From assembly GCA_026874595.1 (NCBI GenBank), contig CM049311.1, positions 33,997,676 through 34,061,675 on the forward strand: DNA of 64,000 nucleotides. Direction: 5' to 3'. Positions 24,049 to 36,626 of the stretch are shown in pieces; the first letter of the stretch is position 1; each line of letters opens with the position of its first letter. The notes under the pieces were generated by a model. That model did no database searches and was not told the origin of the DNA. It saw nothing but the letters and a program-made list of their open reading frames with translations. The translations under genes and the position numbers were made by a program. The DNA comes from Sipunculus nudus. Taxonomy: Eukaryota; Annelida; Sipuncula; Golfingiida; Sipunculidae.

Positions 24049-25405
24049 TTATAAGCTGCTTTTCCTTTGTCCCCGAGTAGAAGCCGCCCATTCGTATGCA
24101 GTTGTTCTGCAACTCGCCTGGTGAACCCGTAATTCTGAACCTTGCCAATGTTTTACATGAAACGTGCACGTATGAAGAACGACTGATCTGTAGATTCTGG
24201 CGGGTGTTTCAAAGTCCCCAAGAGACTGAGGACCATTAGAAGTGTGTGGAATCCCCCCTCCCCCCCTCCCGGGCTTCCTTTTGAAAAAAAAATTATTTAA
24301 ACACACCATAAATCGGCGAACTATGAAAACCATGGTTATCATGGAAAGGTACTTCTGAATGTATAAAAATCAACAAACCTGTAAACCTATAAAACGGTGA
24401 TCGTGTAAAGGTCTCAGCTCTTAGTGTCCACTCAACGGAAAAGTGATCCTTATTAAAAGATTCATGTGGACATGTGTTCCGTGCTTGAATTTAATATCTT
24501 AATTCCTTTTGACAGAGTAAAATTCCTTAATAGGCGATCTAATGGAAATGGGGGTCAGTGGGGGTTACAGGTCGCCTCCTGAAAAAGCGTGACAGGCGAA
24601 AAATGTAAAGACATATCAATAGTCCATTTCATTTTGGAGATAATAAGAATCACCACAATATATATTTTCTTATAAACCAATATGATAAAGGACCATTCCT
24701 TTGTCCCCGTGTGGAAGCCACCAGTTCGTATTTATTTGTTCTGCCACTCGCAAGGTGAACTGGTGTTACTGAAGTATGACAGCGTTCACACATGAAACGC
24801 ATACACGTGAACTGACTAATATTAAAGGAGATTCTAGTGGTCTGTTAGCCCTGACTACAGATTCTAGTTTGTTATCAATTTAAAGATGTACTGGTGAAAT
24901 GTTTTCATGTTTCGCCGTCCCTACAGACAATGGATCTTAACAAATATAGGTGAACCCCCCCCCCCCCCCCACCCTACCCGAAAGATAATTAAGTTGTGGT
25001 GCTTTTTTTTTCAAATCATAAAACACATGACTTGGCCGAACGTTTGAAACCATGGTTATCATGGGAAAAAATGTTTGAATGTTTAAAAATCAACATACCT
25101 GTAACCCATAAAAAATTTGTTAAACGGTGGTCACATCACTGGACTCAGTGCACAGTTTTGACCAAACTGAAAAGCCCTCGCATTGAAAGCGAAGTCATGT
25201 GGTCTTTGGATTAAAAACCTTTACTTCCATTTGAGAGAGAAAATTCCTTTAGAGGCGTTACAATGGATATGGGGAATCAATGGGGTTATAGAGGACCTGC
25301 GAGACCGCATATTGCACAGAAATGCCTTTTTGGCAGGACATGCGCTCTGGTCACGGGCAGTGAAAATCCCCGAGGCGCTTTTGAAAAAGCGTCACAGGCG
25401 TGGAG
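24049..25405. repeat. Imperfect tandem duplication (24049-24620 and 24690-25405)
   Basis: The second unit repeats landmarks of the first in the same order. They are a CCTTTGTCCCCG block (24065 and 24699), a C-rich tract (24247 and 24955), an AACCATGGTTATCATGG block (24330 and 25048), an ATTCCTTNAKAGGCG block (24522 and 25241) and a GAAAAAGCGTSACAGGCG block (24579 and 25383). Offsets of about 630 to 800 bp reflect indels. Frames at 24996-25557 are not coding by any family resemblance. Confidence 0.7.
24955..24970. repeat. Poly-C tract (C16)
   Basis: Uninterrupted C16, at the same place within the second tandem unit as the C-rich tract near 24247-24269 in the first. Confidence 0.9.
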
Positions 25406-25617
25406 GACCTGGCAGCACAAAAGAAATAGGGGCACCTAATGGGGAAATATTAAATTTATTAATTATTATTTGGAGAGTCAAATCAGAACAGAAGCAGTTA
25501 AACGGTGGTCTAGAAAAACCCCAACTCCGTATTAATTATATAGATGATAAAGTATGAATCATCATATATAATAAGTCAGTAACCCATTTTGCCATTTTTT
25601 TTAATACAAGTGGTCAA

Positions 25618-26005
25618 GAATCCCGGTGGTCAAGTGGTTAGCGTATCTGACTACTAAGCCGGTGCCCTGGGAGGCCTGGCTTCGAGCCTGACTGCGGCAG
25701 GTATCTTCCCATGCCGGACTTTCTTGAAATAATTGGGAAGATATCGGGGATCTCGGGTTCCTGGTATCGGGCTGGCCCCAGCCTTATCGGGGCCGTGGGT
25801 GGATACGTCATTCGGGGTTTGAAGACGACTGTCTGTACGACAAGTACGGGCAGTTTCTTCGGGAAGATCTGATGACTATCCTGTGTGTTTAAACCAGCTG
25901 CTGGCTGGCTCGGGTTCTACCTGAGACAGCCGCCTGATATTCCCGCGCACCTGACAGGAAGGCACCAGGCTGGCACACCCTGAAAGGGAGCCCGCAAAAA
26001 AAAAA
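25618..26005 (+). mobile_element. tRNA-derived SINE with A-rich tail
   Basis: The internal Pol III promoter is well preserved: A box TGGTCAAGTGG at 25627-25637 (fits TRGYNNARNNG) and B-box-like GGCTTCGAGCC at 25678-25688, 41 bp apart. A GC-richer roughly 300-bp body follows, ending in A10 at about 25996-26005. A second A-rich tail with TAAAAA units continues to about 26118 and may belong to the same insertion. The head is tRNA-like but not a functional tRNA. Confidence 0.75.
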
Positions 26006-26421
26006 CGAATTAATTTATAGTGCAAGGTAGTGTAAGAAGCATTTAAAAAATTGAGGTCGGTGCCTCGGCTAAAAATTGTAGAAAAAAATAAAAATAAAAA
26101 TAAAAAACAGAAAAAAAGAATACAATTCTCTCAAACAATACAAACATGATTGAAATATAATCTCTTTAGGACAATGTATGAATTACTCAATAAGGAAAAC
26201 GCAACAGTTGAATCTTACAAGCTGGTCCCTGAACAGAATGTATACATCTTATAATCTAGATCAACAATTTACCTAACAAAGATTCATAGCTAGCTCACAA
26301 ATATGTATTCCGAAGATAATATGAAACTGTCCAAACACAGAGTACATTCACATATATTACAGGAAATGGTCTCTAGCGTCAACAGAATACTAGCACATCT
26401 AACACAAATATGGCTGGACAC

Positions 26422-26445
26422 TATATATATATATATATATATATA
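26422..26445. repeat. (TA)n microsatellite
   Basis: Uninterrupted TA array of 24 bp. Confidence 0.9.
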
Positions 26446-26811
26446 GCTTCAACAACTATCTTGTTTCGTGAGTAAATATATTTCCTGATTTTTTTTTCAA
26501 AGTGCTTTATGTTTGATCCATAAATTCAAGTATTTACCCAATAATCTTATTTCTGGCATGTACATAGAAATTGTATGTAGAAATTGTTATTTTAAACAAG
26601 AATACATTAACACCAGTGGTTTGTATGGTGGGCTGTATTGAACTGTAACAATATTTTTTTTTTTCACTGGAAAGCGGAGTGTTTTCCTTAATTTCTCGAA
26701 GGAACGAAGTCTCAGTGATCTAGTTTTCTGTTTGGTAGAAGTACTTGTGGAAATCTAAAGGTATGTAGAATTTAGGATTCGTGGTTCCTACTGTTTAAGA
26801 CGAGCCTTGTA

Positions 26812-26838
26812 TACGGACGGACGGACGGACGACGGACA
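26812..26838. repeat. (ACGG)n short tandem repeat
   Basis: Several GACG/ACGG tetramers in a row, followed by an AAAGGACCATCCCTTTAG segment. This arrangement is common at the ends of dispersed invertebrate repeats. A related GACGGACGG tail occurs near 47222. Confidence 0.7.
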
Positions 26839-26879
26839 AAGGACCATCCCTTTAGCTTAGATGACTTATATTCAGCTGA

Positions 26880-27790
26880 GCTTAAATCATAATAAATAAT
26901 GTTTCCATTTATTTTACAAGTGAAAAATTTCATATGTGTTAGTGTCCCCATCTGCAGCTGAAATTCAATTTAGCCCATGATTTTTATCTACATGACATTT
27001 TGGTCTTATATCTGGTACTTACTATAAAGTGATTGATTATTCAGGCATTGTTTGTCCCGTCACATTGTTATCAGATGACCATCGTCACACATATTGGATC
27101 CCATGTTGACAGCTTGAATATCACAACACCCAAGGGAAAAAGTAAACTATTCCTAGCTGATTCAAATCTGGTCTTGGATGGTCGAGTGGTATAGAAACCC
27201 CGCAACGGCCTTGAGAGTGACCTGCATTAACCAGTCTCATTTCGGTGGTTTTTTACTGGGTCCTCCGGTTTCGTCCACTTCCAGACGTAACTGAATGCTT
27301 CTATCTTTGGCATGGAGAGTACTTCATATAACTAATACTATTTATTTGTTTGATCTACGTTAAATAATAAAATTTAAAGTTTTATTTCAATAGACGTAAT
27401 ACGAATGATGTTTAGCTAATTAGTTAACATATATTGGAAAACACAAACGTTAATTCCTGTGTAGTCCGATCATGATAAAACCACAGAAACAACTCTTCCC
27501 GCAGTAAGTCAGCACTTTTACCGCGGTATAAATAAATATTTGACTAAAACAATCATATTCAGGACCATTCACTCAACCTTATATTTCAGACGGGTATTTT
27601 TTCTCTGCAAGGTGTCGGCTTTCTAGTCCTAACAATACATGCACAATGAGAAGCAAAATATTGCAGTTGTATTACTTTCAAGTAAATTTATTAACGTTGT
27701 TTTCAGTTCAAATGACTTTGTATTGTTCCATATTATTGAAGGTTATTATCAAAACACCTTTTGCATTCATTATTGATTAACAAACTTTTA
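26880..27790. repeat. Segmental duplication block 4, left copy (partner 46500-47990)
   Basis: Colinear diverged similarity: 26918-27065 matches 46500-46625, 27065-27165 matches 46635-46755, and 27670-27790 matches 47845-47955. A SINE (27171-27360) interrupts this copy and is absent from the partner, which carries a different insertion. Confidence 0.65.
27171..27360 (+). mobile_element. tRNA-derived SINE, family 1, plus strand
   Basis: A box TGGTCGAGTGG (about 27178-27188, matching the consensus) is followed by a degenerate head, the GGGTCCTCCGGTTTCGTCC body segment and the TATAACTAATACTA-type tail shared with 6683-6895, 38848-39035 and 39133-39333. The partner block near 46760 diverges exactly where this element starts, which supports insertion after the duplication. 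Confidence 0.7.
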
Positions 27791-28919
27791 CATATATCCT
27801 GAAAGCTAAATGGATGGTTGGGAGTTTCTGGTTTGGTGAAGCAGTTTGAACATAATCTGGTCTCACTCATTTTTTCATAAAACAGTTTATAATTAACACG
27901 TACATAGTTGCGAATTACTTTGAACTGGAACGCAAGTGTATAAGTATCATTTCAAGTTTTATATATATTATTACATATTTCTACTAAGTCTACTACATCA
28001 AATTTACTCCATCCATTTAAAGGTTCTTTTTACCGATGGTTCTTTCCCAAAACTGCCAAGCAGAATATCAGATACAACCATACGATTTGATTTTAAACGT
28101 TGTAGGTTTACCAACTTACTGTTACATGCAATGTTGCAAGAGAATCTCTATTTTTCATCTTAACCTTGTGTAACATAATTGGCAGTAAGAGAAGCCAATT
28201 AGATGCAATTGAACCCAACAGCGAATTGTAATTGAATCTCATCGGACACCAATATTTCTTACTCCAATTTTCGATAAACAATCAAGTGGAATGATTTTCA
28301 GTTTCCCAGTGTTTCCACTTATAAATGTTATATAACTCGCTGAGTTTTATATTTTTTTCACAAGCTGGTAATCTGATTCCCCCGATTCCATAATCCCTAA
28401 TTAATTAATTATATTCAAGTTTGGTCGATGCCCATTCAAGATCACATAGGTGTAAAGATCTTTATTTGTTTAGTAATTTCTTAACCGAAGGATCAATTAT
28501 ATTGTCTACATAATATATATGTAAACTCCTAACGACTGCACAACTTCTTTTCTAAAAAAAAAATAGTTAAGCACCTACATCTGCAAAAGTTAAACATTTT
28601 AGCAATCTGGCCTTTAACCTTGTCATGAGAGATTTAAAGAAAGGTCTCTATTGTAGGTGTAATAGATGCCTAATGGTTTAATGGACTGTGTTGTTAGGTT
28701 GGTCCATGAGAACTCTCCTAGCACCTTTTCAGATCAATATCTGCTTGTACCAACCCATGCTATTTCTGGTTTACTTACGTTTAATGCTAAGGTAAATAAC
28801 TTGTAAACTCGGCAAGAGTAAAAAGTAAATATTCTCATTGTCAAAGGCAGCTGCCAAATCTGCAGTTAAAATGAAGCCTTTAGTGTTTTCTGTCTTAGTG
28901 TGTTCCAGTATATACGATG

Positions 28920-29665
28920 AAAATATTTTTTAATGTAAATGTACCATAGGAATATATTTACTTATATTGTGAACTTTAATTTACAATTTTATCATTTCAG
29001 TTGAAGACATGCTTATAAGGACGCTTCCGTTCCACATCTGCAGATGCCGGGGCCGAATCGGCCATTCTGGACATTTTCAATTTCTCGTGGCCCGATTGTT
29101 TGAACTCGTATATAAATATGGGCATCTGTGTGTTCCACAGAAGATGGGGCCACTTACATTCTAATTCCATTGGTCAATATATGGACTATGCCCCAGTGTA
29201 GGTGAATCGTGTGGCCATATTTAGTCAAACATTTTACTGTTACCTTTAACTGCTTAAAAATGGGACTGTCACCACAATCTACACCTCTCAAATTAGCGAA
29301 ATAGGATTATTACACCTTTTCAACGCATTTTAAAGCATTAACTTCATTTGAATTTTTAACTCAATTTTTCCAAGTAACAATGGTTGTTGTAAACTTAATT
29401 TCCTTGTGTAGGATTAAGGCAAAACGCCACTTCATCTTATGGCCAATGAACAAAGAATAAAACTTTGATACATACAAATATATGCTAATACAAATAAAGA
29501 ACACAACCTCTTTGACCATTGATGCTGTTTGATAAATAACTTCCAGACAGAAAATGTTTTGAATATGACATGATGGTTTTCGAACCGTTTCCTGCCTGGA
29601 ACAATGGGAAGAATACTTCCAGTTAACATCATTGTTAGAAACAAGCCGTGAAATCATGAAATCGC
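28920..29665. repeat. Segmental duplication block 3, right copy (partner 13200-13930)
   Basis: See the left copy for matching landmarks. This copy lies about 15.7 kb away. Flanking DNA (28160-28920 and 29670-30600) shows nothing I can call a gene. Confidence 0.65.
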
Positions 29666-30645
29666 TGGTAAAATGTCTCCAACCAATATTAAACCTCTTC
29701 AAAAAACTTCTTCTCAGAAAACATTTAGCCAAAAGTTTTAATATCGCACAGAAATTATCCTAGGGTAGTGCTTTCTGAAGTTTGTTCAAATGGTCTCTTT
29801 TCAGTGACTTTTGGCTAAGTTATGGGAAGCTGAATTTAGTCATATGCCATAACCGCCCATTTTAGCTCAGTGGCTACAAAGATCTTCTTCTCAAAAAACA
29901 CTGGGCCAAATTCTTAAATCTCACACATTAATTATCCTCAGATGTTGATAATTCAAGTTTGTTCAAATGGTTTTGGTTCAGTGCTTTTTGGCTGAGTTAC
30001 GAGAAGCTGAACTTAGCCAGTTTGCTATATCTTCCTATATGAGTTATAAACCCGCGAAACGTTTTTCGACTGAAGCCAGTTTGTTAAATATTTAACAAGA
30101 ATAATCCCTACAATAATTCTTATAATAATTGTCATTAATGGTTCCACATGAATGATTTTTGGCTGAATTATGGAAATTGAATTGAGTCAGTTTACCATAT
30201 GTGTTAGCTGTGTGATGCTGTTGCATCTAGCCTGGCACCAGTTTATCAGCATCTATTACATCATGCCACTAGACATTTAGATTTCAGGTTATCTTTGGTT
30301 AATACTGAAAAGAAAGTTTTCTAAAATCTTTTAAAAACTTTAGATTTATGATTTCAGGTTTTCATCATACCAAGCAACGTTACAATCATGCAAATTCGGC
30401 TTTCTGTGGCTATATAAAGACAACTGTACGTGGATTATAAATTATTTGTATCCCTACTCAACTTAATTAAAAAATTTGCCATCAGTGAGATATATCTGTA
30501 TTTTAATTTTGCATTCAGTATGCATCCGTAATAATTTTACATATATTCCAGATTTCTTTTTTTTTTATAAAAAAAAGGTCAGCTAAATAAGCATTTTGTA
30601 TTGGGAAAATAAATTTCAAAGTTATTTCAAGTACGGACCATTTTT

Positions 30646-31060
30646 GTGTACAGATGGCAGCACTTGGTTTACCATTGGCAGATTGCCAGTGCCTTGATGT
30701 TGGCCATTAGCCAAGATGATGTCAGCTCTATAAATAGTTTTGGCACAGTGCCAGGATTGGAAGATATGCAGCCAGGTATAGGTCAAGAGATCACTCAGTG
30801 CAGTAGCTGCACTCTATTTATAGCTTTGGCAGACTGCTCACTGCATCAAATTTGGCACCAAAGTTCAACCTGAGTCTATTTATAGCTTTGGCAGACTGCC
30901 AACTGTGTCAGATTATGCAGAAGGTCAAGAGTTCACTCAGTGCAGCCATGTACAGGACAAAAGTTCACTCAGTCTAGCCAGTTGCAGGTCAAGAGTTCAC
31001 TCAGTGCAGTAGCTTGAGGCAGCAATTTGTCACAGGTCACTCGGGAGTAACTTCCTTACT
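30646..31060. repeat. Irregular tandem repeat around AGTTCACTCAGTGCAG
   Basis: The motif TCACTCAGTGCAG with flanking GGTCAAGAG recurs four to five times. It is interleaved with repeated TATTTATAGCTTTGGCAGACTGC segments (about 30733, 30818 and 30878). It directly precedes the larger array at 31150-32640. The single open frame here is repetitive and not convincing. Confidence 0.65.
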
Positions 31061-31149
31061 CACCTAAGCCATGTCAGCCCAGTGCATCAAACCCTGGGGA
31101 AGTTTGATGTATTGGACTGATATTTTGACCTGTCTATGCGTCTTTGATG

Positions 31150-32640
31150 TCTATGCGTATTCTCATTTACAAGACAGGTGGTGCCACCTACATTGACTTT
31201 TGCAGTGTATGCGCCTGCTTAATTCTACAGAGGAATTTGAAACATCAGCCTAGAATTGGGCATGTTTATACATATCGGGTAGCTTTATAGTGTACAAGAC
31301 TGGTGGCGCCACCTTCAATAATTTTTGCACAGTGTATGTCCCTGCTTATTTCACAGGAGGGGTTTGACATATCAGTCTGACATTGGGCATATTTATATAT
31401 CTCTTCGTTGTATATAAGACTGGTGGTGCCAGCTACAATCATTGTATCCGCCAAAACAGAGTTATGCGGATACTGTGTTTTCAGTTGGACGCCTACACTG
31501 CCGCCATCGCCGCATAGGTTTCCGGAGAACTCCTCCATAACCACTGGGCAGAATTTTTTAAAATTCGGAATTTTGATCGGTCACATTTGAACTGCTGCGC
31601 CCTCATTTTTGGCCGACCTCTCACCTTTCCTCTTTGCCCAGCGTACATTTGTGCGTCTGTTTCCACACATCAATCCACATATCTCAGGAACCGTTTGACC
31701 GATCAGGCTAAAAATTTTACACAAATGGAGCCCTTTAATAGCTTTATAACATACACTAAAAATGGTGGCGCCACCTGCAACCATATTTGCACAGCGTCAA
31801 AATGTTCATCTGCCTTGGGATAATATCACTCATATCTCAGCAGTGGTTTGACTTTTCCACCTGAAATTTTGCAGGTTTATACATCCTGGACAGCTGTCTC
31901 GATTTTATGACAGATGGCACCACCTTCATTCACGTTTACTCTGCAGACATCAAAGCTCATATCTCGGGGAACCGTTTGACCGATTGGGCCAAAATTTTGC
32001 ATGCGTATAGATCTCACATAGCTCTTTATCATAGGCAAAACTGGTGGCGCCATCTGCAACCATATATGCACAGCGTTCATCTGTTCATCTGCCTTGGAAT
32101 AAAACCACTCATATCTCAGAAGAGGTTTGACTTATTTACCTCGAATTTTGATAGTTTATACATCCCGGACAGCTTTCTCTATTTTATGACAGGTGGCGCC
32201 ACCTACATTCACGTTTTTCTCTGCAGACATCCAAGTTCATATCTCGGGAACGGTTTGACCAATTGGGCCAAACTTTTGCATGCGTGTAGATCTCACATAG
32301 CTCTTCATCATAGGCAAAACAGGTGGCACCACCTGCAACCATTTATGCACAGCATCCATCTGTTCATCTGCATTGGGATAAAATCACTCATATCCAAGCA
32401 GTGGTTTGACTTTTCACCTGAAATTTTGCAGGTTTATACATCCTGCACAGCTCTCTTGATTTTATGACATGTGGCGCCACCTACATTTAGGTTTACTCTG
32501 CAGACATCCAAGCTTATATCTCTGGAACTGTTTGACCGATTGGGCCAAAATTTTGCACAGGCACAAAATTTATGACAGGTGGCGCCACCTACATTCACTT
32601 TAACGCTGCAGACATTCATGCTAATATGCAACACACCTCC
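31150..32640. repeat. Satellite-like array with GGTGGCGCCACC palindrome every 149/130 bp
   Basis: Ten copies of a 12-bp palindrome or near-palindrome (GGTGGCGCCACC) start at 31177, 31302, 31422, 31764, 31913, 32043, 32192, 32322, 32470 and 32578. From 31764 to 32470 the spacing alternates 149, 130, 149, 130 and 148. That is a roughly 279-bp dimeric higher-order unit whose two halves carry distinct flanks: CTACATTCAC after one type, CTGCAACCAT after the other. Shared internal text includes ATATCTCGGGAAC, TTTGACCGATTGGGCCAAA and TTTTGCA. Frames across it, including a long one at 31907-32467, are repeat by-products. Confidence 0.85.
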
Positions 32641-32950
32641 CTATATTCCCCTTTCCACTTAATCCATGCCTCACTTCACCTGTCCCACTCTGATTTCTGG
32701 GGATACACATAGTCGCTTGTCGACTACACATATTCTAGTTTTAAAATGTCCTAGTCTGAAACTTGCAGGTGCGAAACGTCCGTTTTTCTGATATCATAAT
32801 GACTAAGGTAGATATGTAGGACTTAAGAGGATCAATATTAAATTTTAAAAATAAACCTCCATTCATACTCCCAAACTTTGCACAGGTTCGCATTAGGCCT
32901 GTAGGCCTTGTTAATTTGAGAAAAAACGCTATAAATACGTAAGCCTATAT

Positions 32951-32954
<4 letters not shown>

Positions 32955-32999
<45 letters not shown>
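32955..32999. repeat. (TA)n microsatellite
   Basis: Uninterrupted TA array of about 45 bp. Confidence 0.95.
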
Positions 33000-33003
<4 letters not shown>

Positions 33004-35337
33004 ATACAATATAATATATATTCAGTACATACTATATATCCTAAATTTGTATAGTATATAAGTTTGGCCGAGAAACTAGGAATCTTAAGCTCCAAAAAAG
33101 AACTAACTCAACAAACGTTCCGAAATTGTATCCACCTACCGCCATGGACCAAGGGCATCCAATGGTGTGAAAAGAATTTATAAAGAAAAAAAATATAACA
33201 ATAGATTAACCTAGTCACCTTATGAGCCGATGAAGCGAAACTTGCGATATGATTCAGATCAAACAAATACCATAGCATACTATGTAAACAATATATATTA
33301 TATATTCTATATAGTATGTTTTTCTCTTGACTTTTATATGACTCCTTTTAGATTGGTTTTTAATAAAGGGGTTTTGCTAATTTTTCGAAGAAGTATACAA
33401 AAAATAATTTTTCTTGTCATTATGACTGATATCGAAATGTTTTTAACGTATATAATGTGTAATGTTAGGAAAGGCAAAACTTTGAAGGAACTTTTCTAGT
33501 GGTCAAGAACAGTATTTATCAACTAAAGGATTGATTTACCTGACTTCACGTTGACTAATCACCCTCTGAGACACAGAATATGTTTCCAAGTGTTTCCATT
33601 GATTTATACCTATTTTGCTGAGGGTCATTTTTCAGTGAACGCTCTGTTACATATTAAAGCAAATTTGACTTTTTTACTCGTGTTCAGATTACTGTGTCTT
33701 AGACCGTTGTAATTTTATTATCAGTATACGGATTTTTCAATCAATGGTGCACGTTAACATTTTTATTAACATTGATACAAGAAAGCATCCAACGCAAAAC
33801 GTGCACGGCGTACGTTGAATCGAGGGGCCGCGGAAAAATGAAATTTTAGATGGATTGTTTTGCACTGTTTGGGAATAAGACATTTAATTAAAATATCAAT
33901 TTCGAAATAAACTCGTTAAGGGAAGCTTAATTAAGTATCCAGAACTTCCCTCAAAAGTAAAAATGTGTTTGAGGTGCAACCTACAATGTAAAATGAAATG
34001 CTCGATCTAAGCAAGTATTATAATAAACTAGCTTATCTTACCTGTTCATCATTATTCTATTAAAGACCATTTTAATTTCCTAAATACGACATATGGCTAA
34101 ACTGGTTCTCGAACCTAGGCAATGCTACTATTACTGTTCCGTTAGTGAAACAAGTCTATGAATTTCCGGTGCCAGTCGCTGATAATGCCCCCTATGATGA
34201 GACGTCAACTTTTGTACAAACCAATAAAAAGTTTTCAAATTAAGTACAAAAATTGTTTAAACAATGATTTTCCGGGTGTTGGCAGCATTTATATGGTTGG
34301 AAACAACTGGAAAAGAGTAAAGGACACCTTAAGGAAAAACTGGCGGGTCTCGAAAAATTCACTAGGGGGTAGTTTTTACTTTTTGGCCCATGGACTAATT
34401 TGCGATTGAACCCTTTTCGAGTTAGTCTGCTTGTTCCTGACACAATTCGACACTCGTGTAGTACAGGTGGATGCGTGACACAAATGAAAAGCAATACAAC
34501 ACTAAAAAAGTCTTTGTAATCTAAATATAGTGACCCAGAACGTGGTGGCTTAATGATTTCAACTTGATTTCCATCTATGGCGCCGATCCAGAGGGGAAAT
34601 GTTCATCGTTGTTTGAACCCACTCCTCTCTACTAACCATTTCTTTTTTGGTTTTTGTTGTCTGAACATAAGAAAATAATAGTGTATCAACATGACACATC
34701 TGTGTGCTCGCAGTTGTATAAAAAAACAACGCTATCTGGATAATCCTGGCAGTTGTTATCCCAACTAGGAGGGCGTAATGTAAGGTGGATATTTTTAACC
34801 TAAACAAAAAATTGAAATGTTTAATACACGGAGGTGATTGATGGGTTACTTTGTTATAATGTAGGATTACCTTCTGCTATAAAAGAAAGAAATATTTAGA
34901 AATATGAGAAGACGTTATGTTGGACGAAATAAATAATGTTTTGTCTATCAAACAAAAAAAAGATGGGAATCAAGTCCGAATACAAGGCACTATTCTTAAT
35001 GTGTCGGACTTTTTTTTGTAAAGAAATTACAATTAGATTTCTATTCACAAGGAGCTTGGTAGTATGGGGTGATGGATAACCTCTCTTCCACTCTGACTGC
35101 TCATCGGGAGTTTTTTTTTTCTATGTATGGCCTCACTGTTTCCACCACCCTGCCAAACACATCAAGACTCGTACAAAACATTCGTGTGAACTCCGTGTGA
35201 TCGGTCTGGGAAACAAACATTCATTGAACATAATACATAATAAAACACTAGATTTCCTTTTCAGGAAACCGTTTACACGTCCTTGCAACTTAGAGCCACC
35301 AAAAAAAGTGCGGCCTACAGTGTTACCCGTTATCCCT

Positions 35338-35360
35338 CCCCCCCCCCCCCCCCACACACA
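35338..35360. repeat. Poly-C tract running into (CA)n
   Basis: C16 directly followed by a short CA array. Confidence 0.9.
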
Positions 35361-36595
35361 CATTCTTATTCTGTTTTTTTAAAGACTCCCAAGACACAAA
35401 CATTTTATACATTTTAGGGCCAATGTGTTCAAAGGTTCATACCGTACGGATAAGTCTTTGAAGTTTGAAGAAAATGTTCGTTAACGTTAAAACGGTCCTG
35501 CAATGCCTCCAGTTCTTAACCCAACATGAGTGTCGTCTTCTTCTTGTCTGTTCTCTCTTTTTTTTATCTATTTCCACATTAGATTGTGGTGGAAATAGAC
35601 ACAATCCTCTATAAATGCAATTACTAATGTAATATCATCTTCATCCATTGTCAGTCACTATTAGCAGACAACCAAGAAAGGTAAATTTCCCGCCAACACG
35701 CGAAAATCTAAATGTCGTGAACCCCATGTGTGTCGCCAGTGGGATGGTCAATTGTTCTGCGTTGCCTGGTTTTCGGTCCGTGCTGCGCTCTGTCGAGACG
35801 CGTGTTGGCCTAGTTGGTTCGAATTTAAGCAAAAAAGCCTAAATATCCTGAATCTCTAAACTTAAGTGACCCTCTAAACTAAATAAATTAGGTTAACTAT
35901 TCATTTAACCTAATTCTATTCAATTTCAAACTAAATTTATTAAATTTATATGTAAACTATTTTCAAACCCACTGAAAACCAATGGTGTACAAAGGAGATG
36001 GTTAAAAAAAATGTTTACACTATGGTCCTTGTTTTGTTGTTTCATCCGCAATAAATAACTTATTTCTGACTAAGCGGCAATGTGTCCGTCTTCTAAGGTA
36101 TTCCTTAAGAAAATATTCTCTGAAGGAGAATGCTATACAATTCCTCAATATTTACTCCCCCCCCCCCCCCTTCCCAAATTTATTTTTGAGTGATGATTTC
36201 TGAGTGGTGAGGAATATCATGTATGACATATTCGCACGGCCCCTTAAAGTCGCGGAAGGCATGGTAATAAAGAAAGAAGGCTAATATACTGTGGTTGGCT
36301 TTCTATTCGCGAGGCTGAATTTTTGGGATTTCTTAATTTTGCACGTTTCGCAAGGGTTTAATTTTCGCTATTGTATCAGACAAATACCTCACTAATTTCT
36401 GGTTCAGTCATTAACTTACGACTTGTATCGTAGTCGAAATATCCCGGTGTTTTAATGTAACTAATGTATGCATGGGCCAATTCCAAGCCTCTCTTTACCT
36501 CACAACGCTAATTCTCTTCCCTTGGTCACGAATCCACTTACTGTATAAGGAGTATCAAAGATATGAGAAGGAGGTGTCTTAATATTTTCGATTGC

Positions 36596-36604
<9 letters not shown>

Positions 36605-36626
<22 letters not shown>
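36605..36626. repeat. (TG)n microsatellite
   Basis: Eleven TG units. The minus-strand frame through it gives a His-Thr run and is not coding. Confidence 0.95.

Noticed and set aside
31907-32467. 186-codon plus-strand frame
   Set aside because: It lies wholly in the 279-bp repeat array. Its periodic peptide is a by-product of the tandem units.
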